From Dactylorhiza incarnata (taxonomy: Eukaryota; Streptophyta; Magnoliopsida; Asparagales; Orchidaceae), in contig JAWHQI010000019.1 of assembly GCA_033032865.1 (NCBI GenBank), forward strand, positions 8,288,001-8,352,000: a stretch of 64,000 bases of DNA, given 5' to 3'. Numbering within the stretch: the first letter of the stretch is position 1; each line of letters begins with the position of its first letter. Under the pieces are notes generated by a model, which was given only the letters and a program-made list of their open reading frames with translations, did no database searches and was not told the origin of the DNA. Below are positions 11,284-22,081 of the stretch, piece after piece. Made by a program: the position numbers and the translations under genes.

Positions 11284-12367
11284 TGTTGGAACATGGTCTT
11301 CCGCATCTCCTAGGTTTGAGAATAACAAATCCTATGTATTTGATCTTGTGTGTTCAAGTGTGCAGGTTTACTAGGTCCACATGACTCAAGGAGTACACAT
11401 GTTGACTGCCCCCAAAATTGAGGCCAAAATTTGAAAAAGCTCACTATTGCTGGCGGTAGCGATAGCGCCCGGCGATAGCGTTGATTAGCGCATTTCCAGC
11501 ATCATTTTTAGAAAGGGCTAACGCCAGGCGGTAGCAGATAGCGCTGGCGGTATCATGGCACATATGAGGCATAGAGCAAAATGTTGCCTCGGATTGAAGA
11601 TCCTCCCGCGCAAATTGTTTCTTAATCCGGGCTAGCGCCGGCGGTAGCGTGAAGGCTATAAATTGGACCCCTTGCCTTCGTATTCTTTATCCTCTTTAGA
11701 TCCCAAACTCCAGAGCCTCGTGCCACAGCAGAGAGAGGAAGTTGTAGAGAGATACTCCCACAAATCTGAAAAGCTGAAGGAGATCCGTGGAGAAGATTTC
11801 AACACGCGTCATCATCTTGACGAAAGACCGCATCAACTACGATCATACTCTGCGGGCCTTCGTCCACTTCTCCAGGAGATCCACATAGGGAGTTTTATAT
11901 TATTGTTTGTCTTTTTATTTCATTTCTTATTCTTGTAAACGGTTCGTTAATTCGCCTCGTGTTGGCGACTCGGTCTGGGTTAGACTTAGGGAGTAATTCA
12001 CCTCGTGTTGGCGACTAGGTCTAGGGAGTAGATCTAGGGGGTGCTAGAGGCCTTTCTGGGGATAGATTGGCTAGAGTGGCTTGAGGCCGTATCTGGGGAG
12101 AGATCGGCTAAAGACAACCGGTTCGTGGGGATACGAGTCAGTATAGAAAATGAAAAAGAGTTTTACTAGTCGCCTTAGATTTCTAGCGTCATAGAAGTCA
12201 AGTTTTGTAAAACATTATTTGATATTAATAAAGCATGTCTCTTCTTTTGTTTTTACAAAACTTCTTATTGTTTTAATATTGCATTATTTCAAAGTTATCT
12301 AAATATAATCTAAACTTATTGAGAACCCTTATTCACCCCGCCTCTAAGGGCGCCTACCGATCCAACA
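11284..12367 (+). repeat. Element T 3' LTR
   Basis: 1084 bp. Same termini as the 5' LTR; shorter by one 18-bp array unit and by a C-run difference near the 3' end. Confidence 0.95.
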
Positions 12368-12372
12368 ATTTT

Positions 12373-14406
12373 TGCCACCGGACTGAAAGTCTCCTCGTAG
12401 TCTTCACCGTACTGCTGCGAGAACCCCCGATCCACAAGGCGAGCCTTGTATCGCTCGATACTGCCGTCAGCTTTCTTCTTGAGCTTGTAGACCCACTTGC
12501 ATGTCACAGGAGTGATGCCCTCGGGCTTGGGCACAAGAGACCAGGTCTCATTCTTCTCGAGAGCTGCCATCTCTTCTTGCATAGCAATGTCCCACTCCTT
12601 CACGCCTCTGGCCTTTTCAAAGCTCGACGGCTCCCTCTCATCCAAGGGACCAGCGAAGAAACATGAGATGAAGCTCACTGCGTTTCCTCCTGTATAGCGA
12701 TCAGGGGCAACGATCGCTCGCTTCGACCTCCTCAGCTCCTTCCCCTGAACCGCATTATCTCCAACTGCTTCTTCCCTAGCTCCCCTTCCAGACGTGCTAG
12801 GAGCATTGCTCCCCCTGCTCCCTGAACCAGAAGCCTCCGTCTCAGAACTAGAAGGAGATGGTCCACCTGGTGACACAGGTAGCTCCACCTGAAGATCCTC
12901 CACAGCTTTTTCCGGTACTTCCACCCTGCTCTCTGGTAGATCCACATCAGAGGACCCCTTGTAAGATGTCACCTCATCGAACACAACGTCGCGAGATACC
13001 ACAAATCTCCGCGTCTCTGGGTCCATGCACTTCCAGCCTTTCTTCCGCTCATCGTATCCCACGAAGACTAGCTTCCTTGCTTTCGCATCAAGCTTCGTCC
13101 GAAGAGCATCTGGAACATGCACATAGCAGGTGGAACCAAACACCCTATGGTGTGCCACGCTTGGCTTCTCTTTGAACATCATCTCATGCGGAGTCAACAT
13201 GTTGATGGGACTCAAAGGCATCCGGTTGATGACGTAGGCAGCACAAGACATTCCCTCCGCCCAGAAGGACTTTGGGATACTCTTGGCATGCAACCAACAC
13301 TTGCAGGTCTCCGTCAGATGACGGATCTTCCGCTCTGCAACTCCGTTCTGTTGTGGAGTATGTGCACAAGTGAGCTCCCTCCGGATACCTGCCTTCCTGC
13401 AAAAACTAGAGAACTCACTAGAGGTGAACTCCCCTCCATTGTCAGTTCTCAGCTTCTTCACCCGCAGGCCAAGCCGGCCCTCCACAAGCTCCTTGAACTC
13501 CACAAATTTGGCAAACGCCTCCGCCTTCTCCTTCAAGAAATATACCCAGACATATCTGGTGTAATCATCGATCAACACCAGCATATATCTGCTCCCTCCG
13601 AGGCTTGGGGTAGAAGTAGGTCCCATCAAGTCACCGTGGATGCACTCCAACGGCACACTACTCCTCGTCTGCGACTTGTCAAACGGTAGCCGATGAGACT
13701 TGCCGAACTGACATCCCTCGCAAACATGACCTTCTCCGTAGGAGGATAGACTTGGCAGGCCCTTGACCAGACCTCTCACCGCCATTGCTTTCAGCTTGTC
13801 CATCCCTACGTGCCCCAACCTCTCATGCCATATAACGGCACCATCATTCGTCTTCATCTTGTCAACGTAGGAACTTGTCGATAAAACGAACAAGTCCTTT
13901 GCCCATCTCCCGACATGGACAACCTCGGCCTTTACAGCCTCAAAGTTGCGTAGAAACTTCACTTCTGTTGGGCCGAACAGAACGTGATACCCAGCGTCTA
14001 AAGCGTTGGTCACGGAGAAGAGATTTTTCCTCATACCGGGCACATGATAGACACTCTTCAAGGTAAGTGGCCCTCTTTCACTGCCCAAGGAAACAACCCC
14101 CACCTTCTCCACTAGATGTACAGTATTATCAGCAGTAATGATTGCATTGTTACCTGTATAGGGCTGTGCAGAAGAAAGCTTGGTCTCGTCTCCGGTGAGG
14201 TGATGACCACACCCCGAGTCCACGATCCAGTCCTCCAGATAGTTGATAGGAGCAGAAGCTCCAACAGAAGCCGAGAAGGCTCCTCCCCAACCTCCTTGAA
14301 TGTGCCTGGCCTCAGCTTCCTCCTTCTCCGCAGCATGCCCAGCTTGGGTGACCACCTTGCAATCCTTCCTGATGTGGCCATACTTGCCACACTTGAAGCA
14401 CTTCGG
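12373..14406 (-). pseudogene. Copia-1 pol, 5' part: zinc knuckle, protease, integrase, start of reverse transcriptase
   Basis: The frame is open from the CCHC knuckle ([14 protein letters not shown], about 14406-14362) to the T insertion. Domains in order: protease with DSG in [14 protein letters not shown], the GAG-pre-integrase segment [13 protein letters not shown], zinc pair near [11 protein letters not shown], integrase core with [14 protein letters not shown] and QNGVAERK (the DDE residues), then the reverse transcriptase start ETWSLVP and [23 protein letters not shown]. It makes the enzymes for cDNA synthesis and insertion. This half looks nearly intact; the loss of function comes from T and from frameshifts on both sides. 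The last codons next to T belong to T. Confidence 0.95.
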
Positions 14407-15167
14407 ACCTTCACCCTTCTTCTTCCCATCAGCCTTGGGAGCATACCCCCATTCCTGCTGCCCAGAAGTTGAAGGCCCATAGCCTCTCCAGCGGTCTTCT
14501 TCTTCTTATCCCACTTCTTCTTCTTTCCCGAGAAGAGCACTTCGCCATCTCCCCCAGCCACTGACACCCCCGCCATCTGCCTTGCCAAACTTTCTTGCGA
14601 TGCAAGCAAGTTCTCCAGCTTCAACAGAGACGGCTGATTTGCCCATCCCTGCACCGACGTCACAAAGGCAACATATTCCTTCCGCAGGCCGCGGATGATG
14701 TGCCTCTTCAGCTTCGCCTCAGAGATAGACTCATCAGGGTCCAATGCTGAGATTTCAGCGCACAAGTTCTTCAGCTTCAGAAAGAAAGTGGAAATAGAAA
14801 GATCGCCCTGAGTCGACCTTGCCAGCTCATTCTCCAAGAACTGCAGCCTCGCTACATTCTTCTTGTTAAACAGCCCATCCAGGGCTCTCCAGATCTCCGC
14901 AGCTGATCCACACCCCAAGATGTGATCAAATAGGTCAGGTGAGATTGCCCTCTTCAGAGTGAACTCTGCCTTCGCATTCGTCCTCCTCCAAGTTCTCACC
15001 TCAGCCCCATTATCCCCTTCCGGGACGACTTCATGCGTCTGATCTCCTCCAACAACTTCCCAGAGGTCCTCACCTACAAGATAGCTTTGCATACACGACT
15101 TCCACTTCTTGAAGTTAGTCGATGTAAGCACCTCAATCCCAAGACCCTTTGCAAATCCACCTTCCAT
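14407..15167 (-). pseudogene. Copia-1 gag
   Basis: ATG at 15167, 88 bp inside the 5' LTR. It begins MEGGFAKGLGIEVLTSTNFK, with the Copia gag UBN2 region (LWEVVGG; AEIWRALDGLFNKKNVARL; LQFLENEL) and a basic tail [10 protein letters not shown]. The frame is lost before the CCHC knuckle, near 14500, so gag and pol are out of phase. Role: nucleocapsid of the virus-like particle in the cytoplasm. Confidence 0.92.
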
Positions 15168-15242
15168 TGTTCTTCCACTGGTTCCTTCTTCACAAAGGCG
15201 ATGGCTACTCTAAGATACTCACTGCTCAACCACTCCAACCTC

Positions 15243-15254
15243 CCTCTGATACCA
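15243..15254 (-). other. Copia-1 primer binding site
   Basis: The minus strand reads TGGTATCAGAGG directly after the 5' LTR. It matches initiator Met tRNA except at the last base. Confidence 0.9.
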
Positions 15255-16538
15255 TGTGAAATTTTTTCGAATATTTATGGAGCAAGCAGGAGCTAGTCAA
15301 CTTAGAGTTAAAAACCAAACAACCAGAAGCAAGTGGAGGCAAACAACTGATCTTTATTGATAACAATCTTCAAAATTACAAGGCAAGGCATGCTTGACGA
15401 GACATGATTTTGCCAACACAAACACTAAAGGAAAGATACAAAGTTGAAGATAACTTGAGACCGCACAGACCGCGCGACCTCCCTACGATCTCAAAAAACT
15501 GCCAGACCGCAGCAACTTGACGATCACAGAACACCACCAGCTCGCTGATCAAACTGCCCACTTCTTCAGACCTCCTGATTCTCCCGAACTCCAGCACCAC
15601 AACTCCAAGCCGCAGACCGCCCGAACACTTTCAGAGGAAGAGGTGATCGCTACTGTCCGCACTATCCGCATAAGCTGTACAAGAGAAATTCAATCAGGAG
15701 ACCGCCCGGTCACATAAACTCAAACCGCAGGAAAGAAGAAAGTTTAGCTTACGCTTGGCGTGTCTATTTGCTGCTACAGTGGCTTCCTATTTATAGGCGC
15801 GGGACCTGATCCAGTCACCACCCTATGAGATACGATCACCACCCCCCCAGACCGCGCGACCTGACCGGTCACACTGCGCGATCAGCAACATTACTTCTGC
15901 TTCATTTTGGTGAACCCGCCAGCTTCAATGTCGCCATGAGAGACCGCCACTCTCACAGCAGACCGTGACTCCACAAGGAGCTCGCCAGACCGCCCGAAGA
16001 TATTCACCACCTGTGTTCGCACGAGACCGCGAACACAGTCAGTTCGCCATCAGACCGCGAACTCCTGTCCGCATGCCGATCTCCACCTGAGACCGCGAAC
16101 AGCAACCACCTCGCATACCAGTCTCCTTTTGAGACCGCGAACTGAGACCGTGCGACTAAGACCCTTAGTCCGCGAAAACCCCCAGAAAGCCCAGTCAGCT
16201 ACCAGACCACATTCAGGAGAAAACCTGGATCAAACTGTGCGATCACACCAGACCACCACAGCCTTGAAGAGGACAGCACGCCACGCGGTCACACACAGAC
16301 CGCGCATACCTGAAGACGAATAGCCCGCCATGCGGTCAAAGACAGGCCGCGCGACCTCCATCTTCAGCCGCCTTGAACCCATACCAGCGATCAAGCCAGG
16401 AGACCGCATCTAGGCTTAGATTAGCCAGACCGCAGATGCAGACCGCCAGGTCGTGCGGTCACGTCAGACCGCCCGACCTCCTCCCAGACCGCCCAGGTCC
16501 AAAAAACCCTCCAAACTTCCACTTCAACAATTTCAACA
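15255..16538 (-). repeat. Copia-1 5' LTR
   Basis: 1284 bp, near-identical to 1823-3105 with scattered substitutions. TATA box on the minus strand at about 15787-15796; GCGGTCT array at 15840-16500. Confidence 0.95.
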
Positions 16539-16930
16539 GGGATTCCTCTCCACCTGGAGGCATCGCCGACCCATCATATGGGCGAGCTCCAGGGTGCGGA
16601 GCTGGGCTCATTCACTCTCTTGTGTGAGAGCCCGGGACGTCAGAGAGTCTAATGCAGCGGCACTCTCCCGGCCATAGAGCCTGAAGGAAAGGGCGAAGGT
16701 GTGACCTCCGATGGTCTCATGTTCCACACAGGAGGAGAGGAGGGTTGATATGGAGTCCATGTTGGCCTCCGGATGCCAATTCAGTAGATGCTCGCCAGCC
16801 TCATCCCAATGCCTCATGCCGAGGCTGAAGTTTCGATGGCTCTTCAGGCCAGGAGTGCCCGACGCGCTGGCGAACACTTCGGCGACCTCGTCGATCCCCT
16901 TATCTGCTGGCAGGCCCGCCAAGGGATCAT
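16539..16930 (-). pseudogene. Antisense gene of a Tat-type gypsy element, 5' part of the same broken gene as 1311-1822
   Basis: The minus strand encodes a segment aligning with exon 3 of the antisense gene in E. Shared points are the order G-L, NFSLGMR versus NFGLGQR, DEAGEHLLNWHPE versus DETGEPLVTWKPE, YGRESAA versus YGREDAG, and LELAHMMGRRCLQ versus AELAHMTGRRCLQ. There is a TGA stop after LTQESE near 16608. Copia-1 inserted between this part and 1311-1822. The upstream side is cut at about 16930, where LTR-like sequence of another element begins. Confidence 0.75.
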
Positions 16931-17339
16931 CTCCTTGCAGGGTTCTTTATGATCCTGAGATTGGTAGGGTTCTGTGTGAGCCTGAGAGTGGTAGGGTTCT
17001 TTGTAAGCCTGAGTTTGGTAGGATCTTAGGAAGATCTGAGTTATTGTAAGAGTTGCAAAGTCTGAGTTTTGTAGGGTTCTGTGTGAACCTGAGTTGTAAG
17101 ATCTGAGTATTGAGAAAAGATCTGAGTTGGAGAAGTTGCCTAGTCTAGCTCATTTCTAGATAGGTGGGAGGGACAGTGGAGTACCTCTAGACACATTATC
17201 TTGTAGGGAACCACTATTAATCTTGTGTGTTTTTTGTGATTGCTCTTGTGTTGTGATAGTTAAATTTTAAAGTGGCAAATAATATTGAAAACACCTAATC
17301 ACCCCCTAGGTGTAGATTATAAACAACCCATACATTTCA
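16931..17339 (+). mobile_element. 3' portion of a plus-strand Copia-type LTR, with 27-bp tandem repeats
   Basis: It ends ...TACATTTCA and is followed by a Met-tRNA-like primer site. The stretch CACCCCCTAGGTGT near the end is typical of SIRE-type Copia LTR ends. At about 16940-17050 a 27-bp unit (GGTTCTTTATGATCCTGAGA plus TTGGTAG) repeats at least three times and decays further on. The LTR start is missing, replaced by the antisense-gene fragment. Confidence 0.6.
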
Positions 17340-17341
17340 AT

Positions 17342-17350
17342 TGGTATCAG
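17342..17350 (+). other. Truncated primer binding site
   Basis: TGGTATCAG, then the sequence turns directly into the reversed 3' end of the element D ORF. Confidence 0.55.
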
Positions 17351-18213
17351 ATTTCCAATAGCATCCATAAGAGTGCCTTGAGATGCTCTGACAGATTTTT
17401 GAAGGAATTTGAAAGTTGATCTTGGGCAACTTGAAATTGATGAAGTAAAGTTTCATCGACATTGTCTACTAGCTCTTGAGTGACCTGAGCAGAAGAAGAT
17501 ATTATTTGAAGTAAGGTATAGATTGCATCTTCATAGTCATTAAAGGCCACATCTTCATTTTGTATGATGGCCTGCTGATTTTCTCTTAGACTAGACAGTC
17601 TATCAAACACAATGTTCAGTTGATGTCCAATTAGATAAGTAGCTTTATTGATATTGGCTATTTTAGTTCCTGTATTAGCCACAACATTGGCAACAATGTG
17701 ATACACATTTGTGTTTTGATGATTAAGATGTTGGATATCTTCTTGCAATACATCTATTCTGGCAGACAGTTCATTCTTGCAACTTGTAACACCATGATTT
17801 ACATATACTTCAAAATGTTTTCTTTGTCTATTTAATAGAGCTTCCAATTGGGACATAAATTCAGTTGATGTGACTATGGGAACTATGCTAGTTGGAGGAT
17901 GTTGCTCATCTACTATTCTTTGAGGTGAGGGCAGCATTGTGAATTGACCAGTAGGCTCCTCCATTGTTGCAGGGATTTCAGAGATGTGCTCATATTCTTC
18001 TTCTTCAGAATTTATATGCATGTCATCATTTAGAAAATCTTTCAAGGATCTATCAGACTCATCTAGTTCTTCAACAACTTCATGTCCACCACTTGGATCT
18101 TTCTCAGATTCTTCTAATTCCACATTAAAAACAACTTCTTGATCAGGTAGCTGCCCATGTTCTGGATTCTCCTCCTCTTGAGGTGCTGGAGAACTGTCCA
18201 TCACAGTGGTATC
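17347..18213 (-). pseudogene. Element D accessory ORF, C-terminal part
   Basis: The minus strand has one open frame from the Copia-2 insertion point to a TGA beside 17347. The segment starts TVMDSSPAPQEEE, continues highly acidic (runs of Glu/Asp), then a helical, probably coiled-coil region with Asn/Gln-rich heptads to the end. It continues in frame from EPLTQDT at 33123 across the GTATC duplication. N-terminal part is at 33123-33943. It is homologous in layout to the accessory ORF of C (55353-56943). The C-terminus may be cut at the junction with the plus-strand LTR. Function unknown. Confidence 0.7.
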
Positions 18214-18471
18214 TGTTGAAAATGTTGAAGTGGAATTTTGTGAAGTTGGCGGTCTGGGGGGAGACCGCGCGGTCTGGTCTGACCGCACTGTCTTACGGTC
18301 TCCTCTGGCGGTCTGACCTCTCTTGTCTAGCCGCGGGATATTCGGCGTGATCGCCGTTCTTCTGTCCAAGGGTGCCAAGGTGAGGTCGCGCGGTCTGGTC
18401 GTGTGACCGCGTGGCAAGCTGGTGTAATCTCACGATTTGGTGCTTGTGATCACGTGGTGGGGGCAGCCCGG
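18214..18471 (+). repeat. Copia-2 5' LTR, first piece
   Basis: TGTTGAAAATGTTGAAGTGG start, identical to the 3' LTR start at 31930. It ends at the Z1 duplication CCCGG (18467-18471). It carries the first part of the GCGGTCT array (AGACCGCGCGGTCTGG at about 18260-18275). Confidence 0.95.
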
Positions 18472-20172
18472 TGATGCGTGTCGGCAAGTGCACCGGTCGC
18501 GCAAGTAATAAATTTTGGGAATAGAATTCCCGAGTGTCGGTCTCTTGAGGAACACAGTAAGGTGGAATTTATTATCGAGGAAGGACTTGAGATCGAAGTC
18601 CTGCGGTAGATGGAATGCGAACGAAAGGGGCTTTGAGGTTTGCAAACAAAAGTAAATACTACGCCTACTCCTATGCAATGCCGCTATGCAATGCTTCGAT
18701 CGGCGGGAAGGAAACTAGGCAGGCCTTGAGCGTGCTGTGTCGAAAGGGCGGATGGACGAGAAGGCTAACAGGAACGAGCCATGCAGGCCTTGAGCGCGCT
18801 GCTTCGTTAGGCGAGTGGAATACGGGCCGCGATGCCACGCTTCGGTGCCGAATGGGCGAGTAGGCTTACGGATTGAGGGTCGCAAGCACCTCATCGACAA
18901 GCACGCCACTAGAAATTGCTAGTGCGGCACCGGACATGGTGGTGGAGCGGAAAATCGATGGGGGCGCACCTCATTAACACAAATGAACAAATTGATTTCA
19001 TAAACATGAAATAAACAATACTAAACATGATTCATAGTGTTCATCATCAAGATAAAGAGAATACAACAAATATAACCACACAAGTAGAAGAAAAAGGCAA
19101 GAAATACGACCGAATCCGGAGTCTCGTTGTAGATTCACGGTAGGAAGCACCGGGTTGTCAATCCGCGTCCTAGCTCGGTCCCAACTGCGTCCGGGGTAGA
19201 GGAGGGCTGTCACACCTCCCAATGGACCCGTCTTCTCCAGCGATTTACCATCCGGTCACGTCTACTGCGAAGAACTTCTTCCTTAGCGATCAAAATGAGT
19301 GTAGAATCTCTTCTTTCAAGCCCTTGGATGATGGAGGAGGCCTAGGGGGTGAAAAACCTCTGGAAATGGCGAAAACGGCGGACTGAACGGAGTCCAAATG
19401 CATAATCCTGACCTAATTCGCGATCAGGTCATTATATAGGCGCTGAATTAAACAGCGCGCACGGTCATTGGCGCACGACCAGTGGTCGTGCGCACTAGAA
19501 TCCTGTGATCGTGCGCCTGTCTGGGTGGAACCTGCAAGACACGAAATTTATAAAATAAAATGTTCGCACGACCAGTGGCGCACGACCGGTGGTCGTGCGC
19601 ACTATCGTCGGTGGTCGTGCGCATTAGATGAAACAGAACTCATAAAATAAATGTTAAGTGCGCACGGACAGTGGCGCACGACCGGTGGTCGTGCGCACTG
19701 GAGTTGACGGTCGTGCGCACTTCAGCAAACAGAACTCAGAAATTTAATGGCAAATGCGCACGAGCAGTGGCGCACGACCGGTGGTCGTGCGCGCTGGCAT
19801 TGGTGGGCGTGCGCACTGCACCAAACAGAACTCGTGAAAAGAAGGTTAAGTGCACACGATCAGTGGCGCACGACCAGTGGTCGTGCGCAATAGAACCGGT
19901 GATCGTGCGCAGTGTTCCTGTGCAGAATTGCACCGGGAACACTTGCACGACTCCTATTCCAGCTCAACCACAGATCTAGCCACTGAAAGTGGCACTTGAC
20001 AGCACATGAATACTACTAATGACAATAAGCACGAAAATCACACCAAAGTGGGCCTAGATGTGCACCTAGCATGGATTATCAAATATAAGCTATAACAAGG
20101 CTATAGTGCGGTGAATTGACTAAATAACGACCCGGATGAGTCCCTAAATGTGTATATGATCAGGACTCATCA
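18472..20172 (-). repeat. Z1 3' LTR
   Basis: Begins TGATGCGTGTCGG and ends GACTCATCA on the plus strand. The minus strand has a TATA box (CTATATAAT, 19432-19440) just downstream of the array at 19450-19935. Confidence 0.96.
19450..19935. repeat. GCGCACGACCAGTGGTCGTG motif array in Z1 LTR, in units of about 95 bp
   Basis: Five units start near 19457, 19564, 19660, 19755 and 19851. Each carries three or four copies of CGCACGACC / GGTCGTGCG, the middle pair forming a palindrome such as GCGCACGACCGGTGGTCGTG. Unit spacers share AAACAGAACTC. The second LTR has the same array at 26150-26640. The four to five open frames through it are repeat products. Confidence 0.9.
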
Positions 20173-20186
20173 CACCCCCAGACTTA
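20173..20186 (-). other. Z1 polypurine tract
   Basis: The minus strand reads TAAGTCTGGGGGTG immediately before the 3' LTR. Confidence 0.92.
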
Positions 20187-21581
20187 ACTGTTTGCGCGTC
20201 TCGAGCAAACGAATCCGGCGGAGTGTGAAAACGATAATTAACATAGAGAATTACACAAAGGAGTACGGTGCGAAGTAACATACGCATGCAAGTAGAGAAT
20301 TTAGTAGAAGGAGATTCTAACTATGCTAACTAATTTACAAGAGTATTAAAGCGTAATTAAAGATTTAGATGTACTCAATTGGTGAGTTATGAAGAATTTG
20401 ACGATCATGCCCGGTATGAAAGTGACGAGACACTGAGGCGGGTGTTGCAGAAGATCGGGGCTTAGGAATAACTCCGCTGAAATCCATCAACGTCGTGAAC
20501 CATACGCTTGCCCGGTCACACTCTCTCCACGGCGCTAGCAAACTTGCAAATCAAATCAGTAGGGCTTATAGGATTAAAATGGGGCTTAGGTTACGGTATG
20601 ATATTCAAAGTTAAACACGGCGGCTACGCAACCCAAGTGAGCTAACGGAACGCTGCACCACGCAAGACCAACAACTATGCTCGTGTGACACACCCCCAGA
20701 CTTATCATGAAAACCAGGTGTGCACACGGCCTACTTCAAAAATACCAACAGATTGTCTTTTTTAGCTCGGAAGGATTTTTTTAAAATACTCTCTTTTTTT
20801 CTTTTAACATATTTTACTTCTTTTATGTATCCTCCGGTTGGATCAAAATCAGCAGATAGACTTTATTCCCCTTTCATGACACAATGATTCCACACACCAC
20901 ACATGTTGAGACTTATGAGCGCAGTTAAAAACATTTTGGTTGCGGGAGTAGGATAGGCTTCAGGCTTTGGTGGATGAAGAGGAGCTGTACAAAGGAATGG
21001 TAGGCACAAAATGGGCTTGCAACGGTGAACGAAAAGGACATGGAATAACAAAGCTCAAACTAGCCAAATGGTGGCCTACATCATGCTTAACTCAACGAGT
21101 AGCTCTCACCCATGCTTCGAGAGTCGCTTGGGGCAAGTTCTTAGCCCACGAGAAAGGTAAACCTTCCTCCCGACTCGAGCAACACACGACTAGTAATCGC
21201 ACACACACAACACCGGGTTATCGTCAATTCCATACAAATTCACCACTTGAGTATATTAAATCTAAATTTACGCAGAAATACTAAACATAAATTAGATGCA
21301 TAAAGAAAATCTAGTTCTACTCAAATTCTACCATAGCATGCAAAGTGACTAGAACACTACATGAGTCAACATCGCACTCCAAATAATAATTCCTACGTTA
21401 ACAACCTATTTCATACTCCAACCAAGATAGTTTACAACGGAACAAAAACAAAAAGATAAGCGCGCACTCAAGTGGGTGAAATGGTGTGTGAAACATGGAA
21501 AACAACGATAATGATAAGATAAATAAGAATCAACCTTCTAGTATGCGGTGCAACTCGTGCATAGTGGATAACAACAACCGC
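20187..21581. other. Non-coding 3' region of Z1
   Basis: No credible ORF. A second copy of the polypurine motif (plus strand ACCCCCAGACTTA) lies near 20694. Sequence around 21110-21145 (CGAGAGTCGCTTGGGGCAAG) is conserved in Z2 near 52835, on the matching strand. Confidence 0.7.
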
Positions 21582-21595
21582 TCCCCCAGACTTAG
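21582..21595 (-). other. Internal polypurine tract of Z1
   Basis: The minus strand reads TAAGTCTGGGGGAG, about 1.4 kb upstream of the terminal tract. Z2 has the same motif at 52370 at nearly the same distance from its 3' LTR. It could be a second plus-strand start, like a central polypurine tract. Confidence 0.6.
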
Positions 21596-21650
21596 TCTAA
21601 ACAATATATCTAGAAATTTGAAGCTAAAAGAGGGGAGGAAGCGTTACCCC

Positions 21651-21668
21651 ATGCTCAGAAATGAGCAT
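21651..21668 (-). other. Conserved hairpin in Z1
   Basis: ATGCTCA-TTTC-TGAGCAT on the minus strand: a 7-bp perfect stem with a 4-base loop, followed by GGGGTAAC. Z2 has the identical hairpin at 52290-52307, in the same place before the internal polypurine tract. Confidence 0.75.
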
Positions 21669-22081
21669 ACCAGACGATTGGCGTTTACGATCAAAAGCAG
21701 TCCGCAGCATCCGCCATCACAAGGAACAAAGACCCACCTGAAAGTGACACTAGAAACAGCAAAAATAGTAAAAACTGAACTAGACATGCGAGAGCACTAA
21801 AAATTAAGAAATCTGGGTTATCACCCATGAAAGTGAACCTGTTCCTGCAATTAAAATTAAGCACTCGCACATAAGATAAAGGAAGCAAAATATGCTGAAT
21901 TCAAAAAAACTATGCCCGGAGGAGCATCCAAAGGCAAAATGCTATTATTACAATTAACAAAAGAGAAGGAGTTCAAGCGACTCCACAAAAGACCGAAAAA
22001 AACAGCAAGACAAAAGAAGAAAACAAGGCTTCGAATAGCTCGCACACAGGGAGAAAGATCACTCGTCGTCGTTGTCGCTAT

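Larger units (their letters stand above)
4383..12367 (+). mobile_element. Element T: non-autonomous gag-only LTR retrotransposon (TR-GAG type)
   Basis: LTRs at 4383-5489 and 11284-12367 are flanked by the duplication ATTTT (4378-4382, 12368-12372). It has a Met-tRNA primer site and a polypurine tract. The 5.8-kb AT-rich interior holds one gag-like ORF and no protease, integrase or reverse transcriptase. The gag and primer site point to the Copia/SIRE side. LTRs differ by small indels, including one 18-bp unit of the motif array. It must use enzymes of another element. Confidence 0.95.
1823..16538 (-). mobile_element. Copia-1: LTR retrotransposon, minus strand, split by element T
   Basis: LTRs at 1823-3105 and 15255-16538 start TG and end CA, and are flanked by the 5-bp direct repeat GGGAT at 1818-1822 and 16539-16543. 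The primer site beside the right LTR matches initiator Met tRNA. A polypurine tract lies beside the left LTR. Domain order on the minus strand is gag, zinc knuckle, protease, integrase, reverse transcriptase, RNase H, the Copia order. Element T splits the reverse transcriptase. Several frameshifts make it inactive. Its closest relative here is Copia-2, which shares the LTR motif array and very similar proteins. Confidence 0.97.

Noticed and set aside
13117..13689. 190-codon plus-strand ORF opposite the Copia-1 integrase
   Set aside because: Shadow of the minus-strand pol; its counterpart opposite Copia-2 integrase (29381-29938) has the same origin.
19450..19935. Regular palindromic repeats that recall a CRISPR array
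   Set aside because: Plant LTR context, irregular motif spacing, units of about 95 bp with conserved spacers.
19468..19979. ORFs with repeated HDxWSC motifs, also at 26169-26680
   Set aside because: Products of the palindromic motif array; both strands give similar ORFs.
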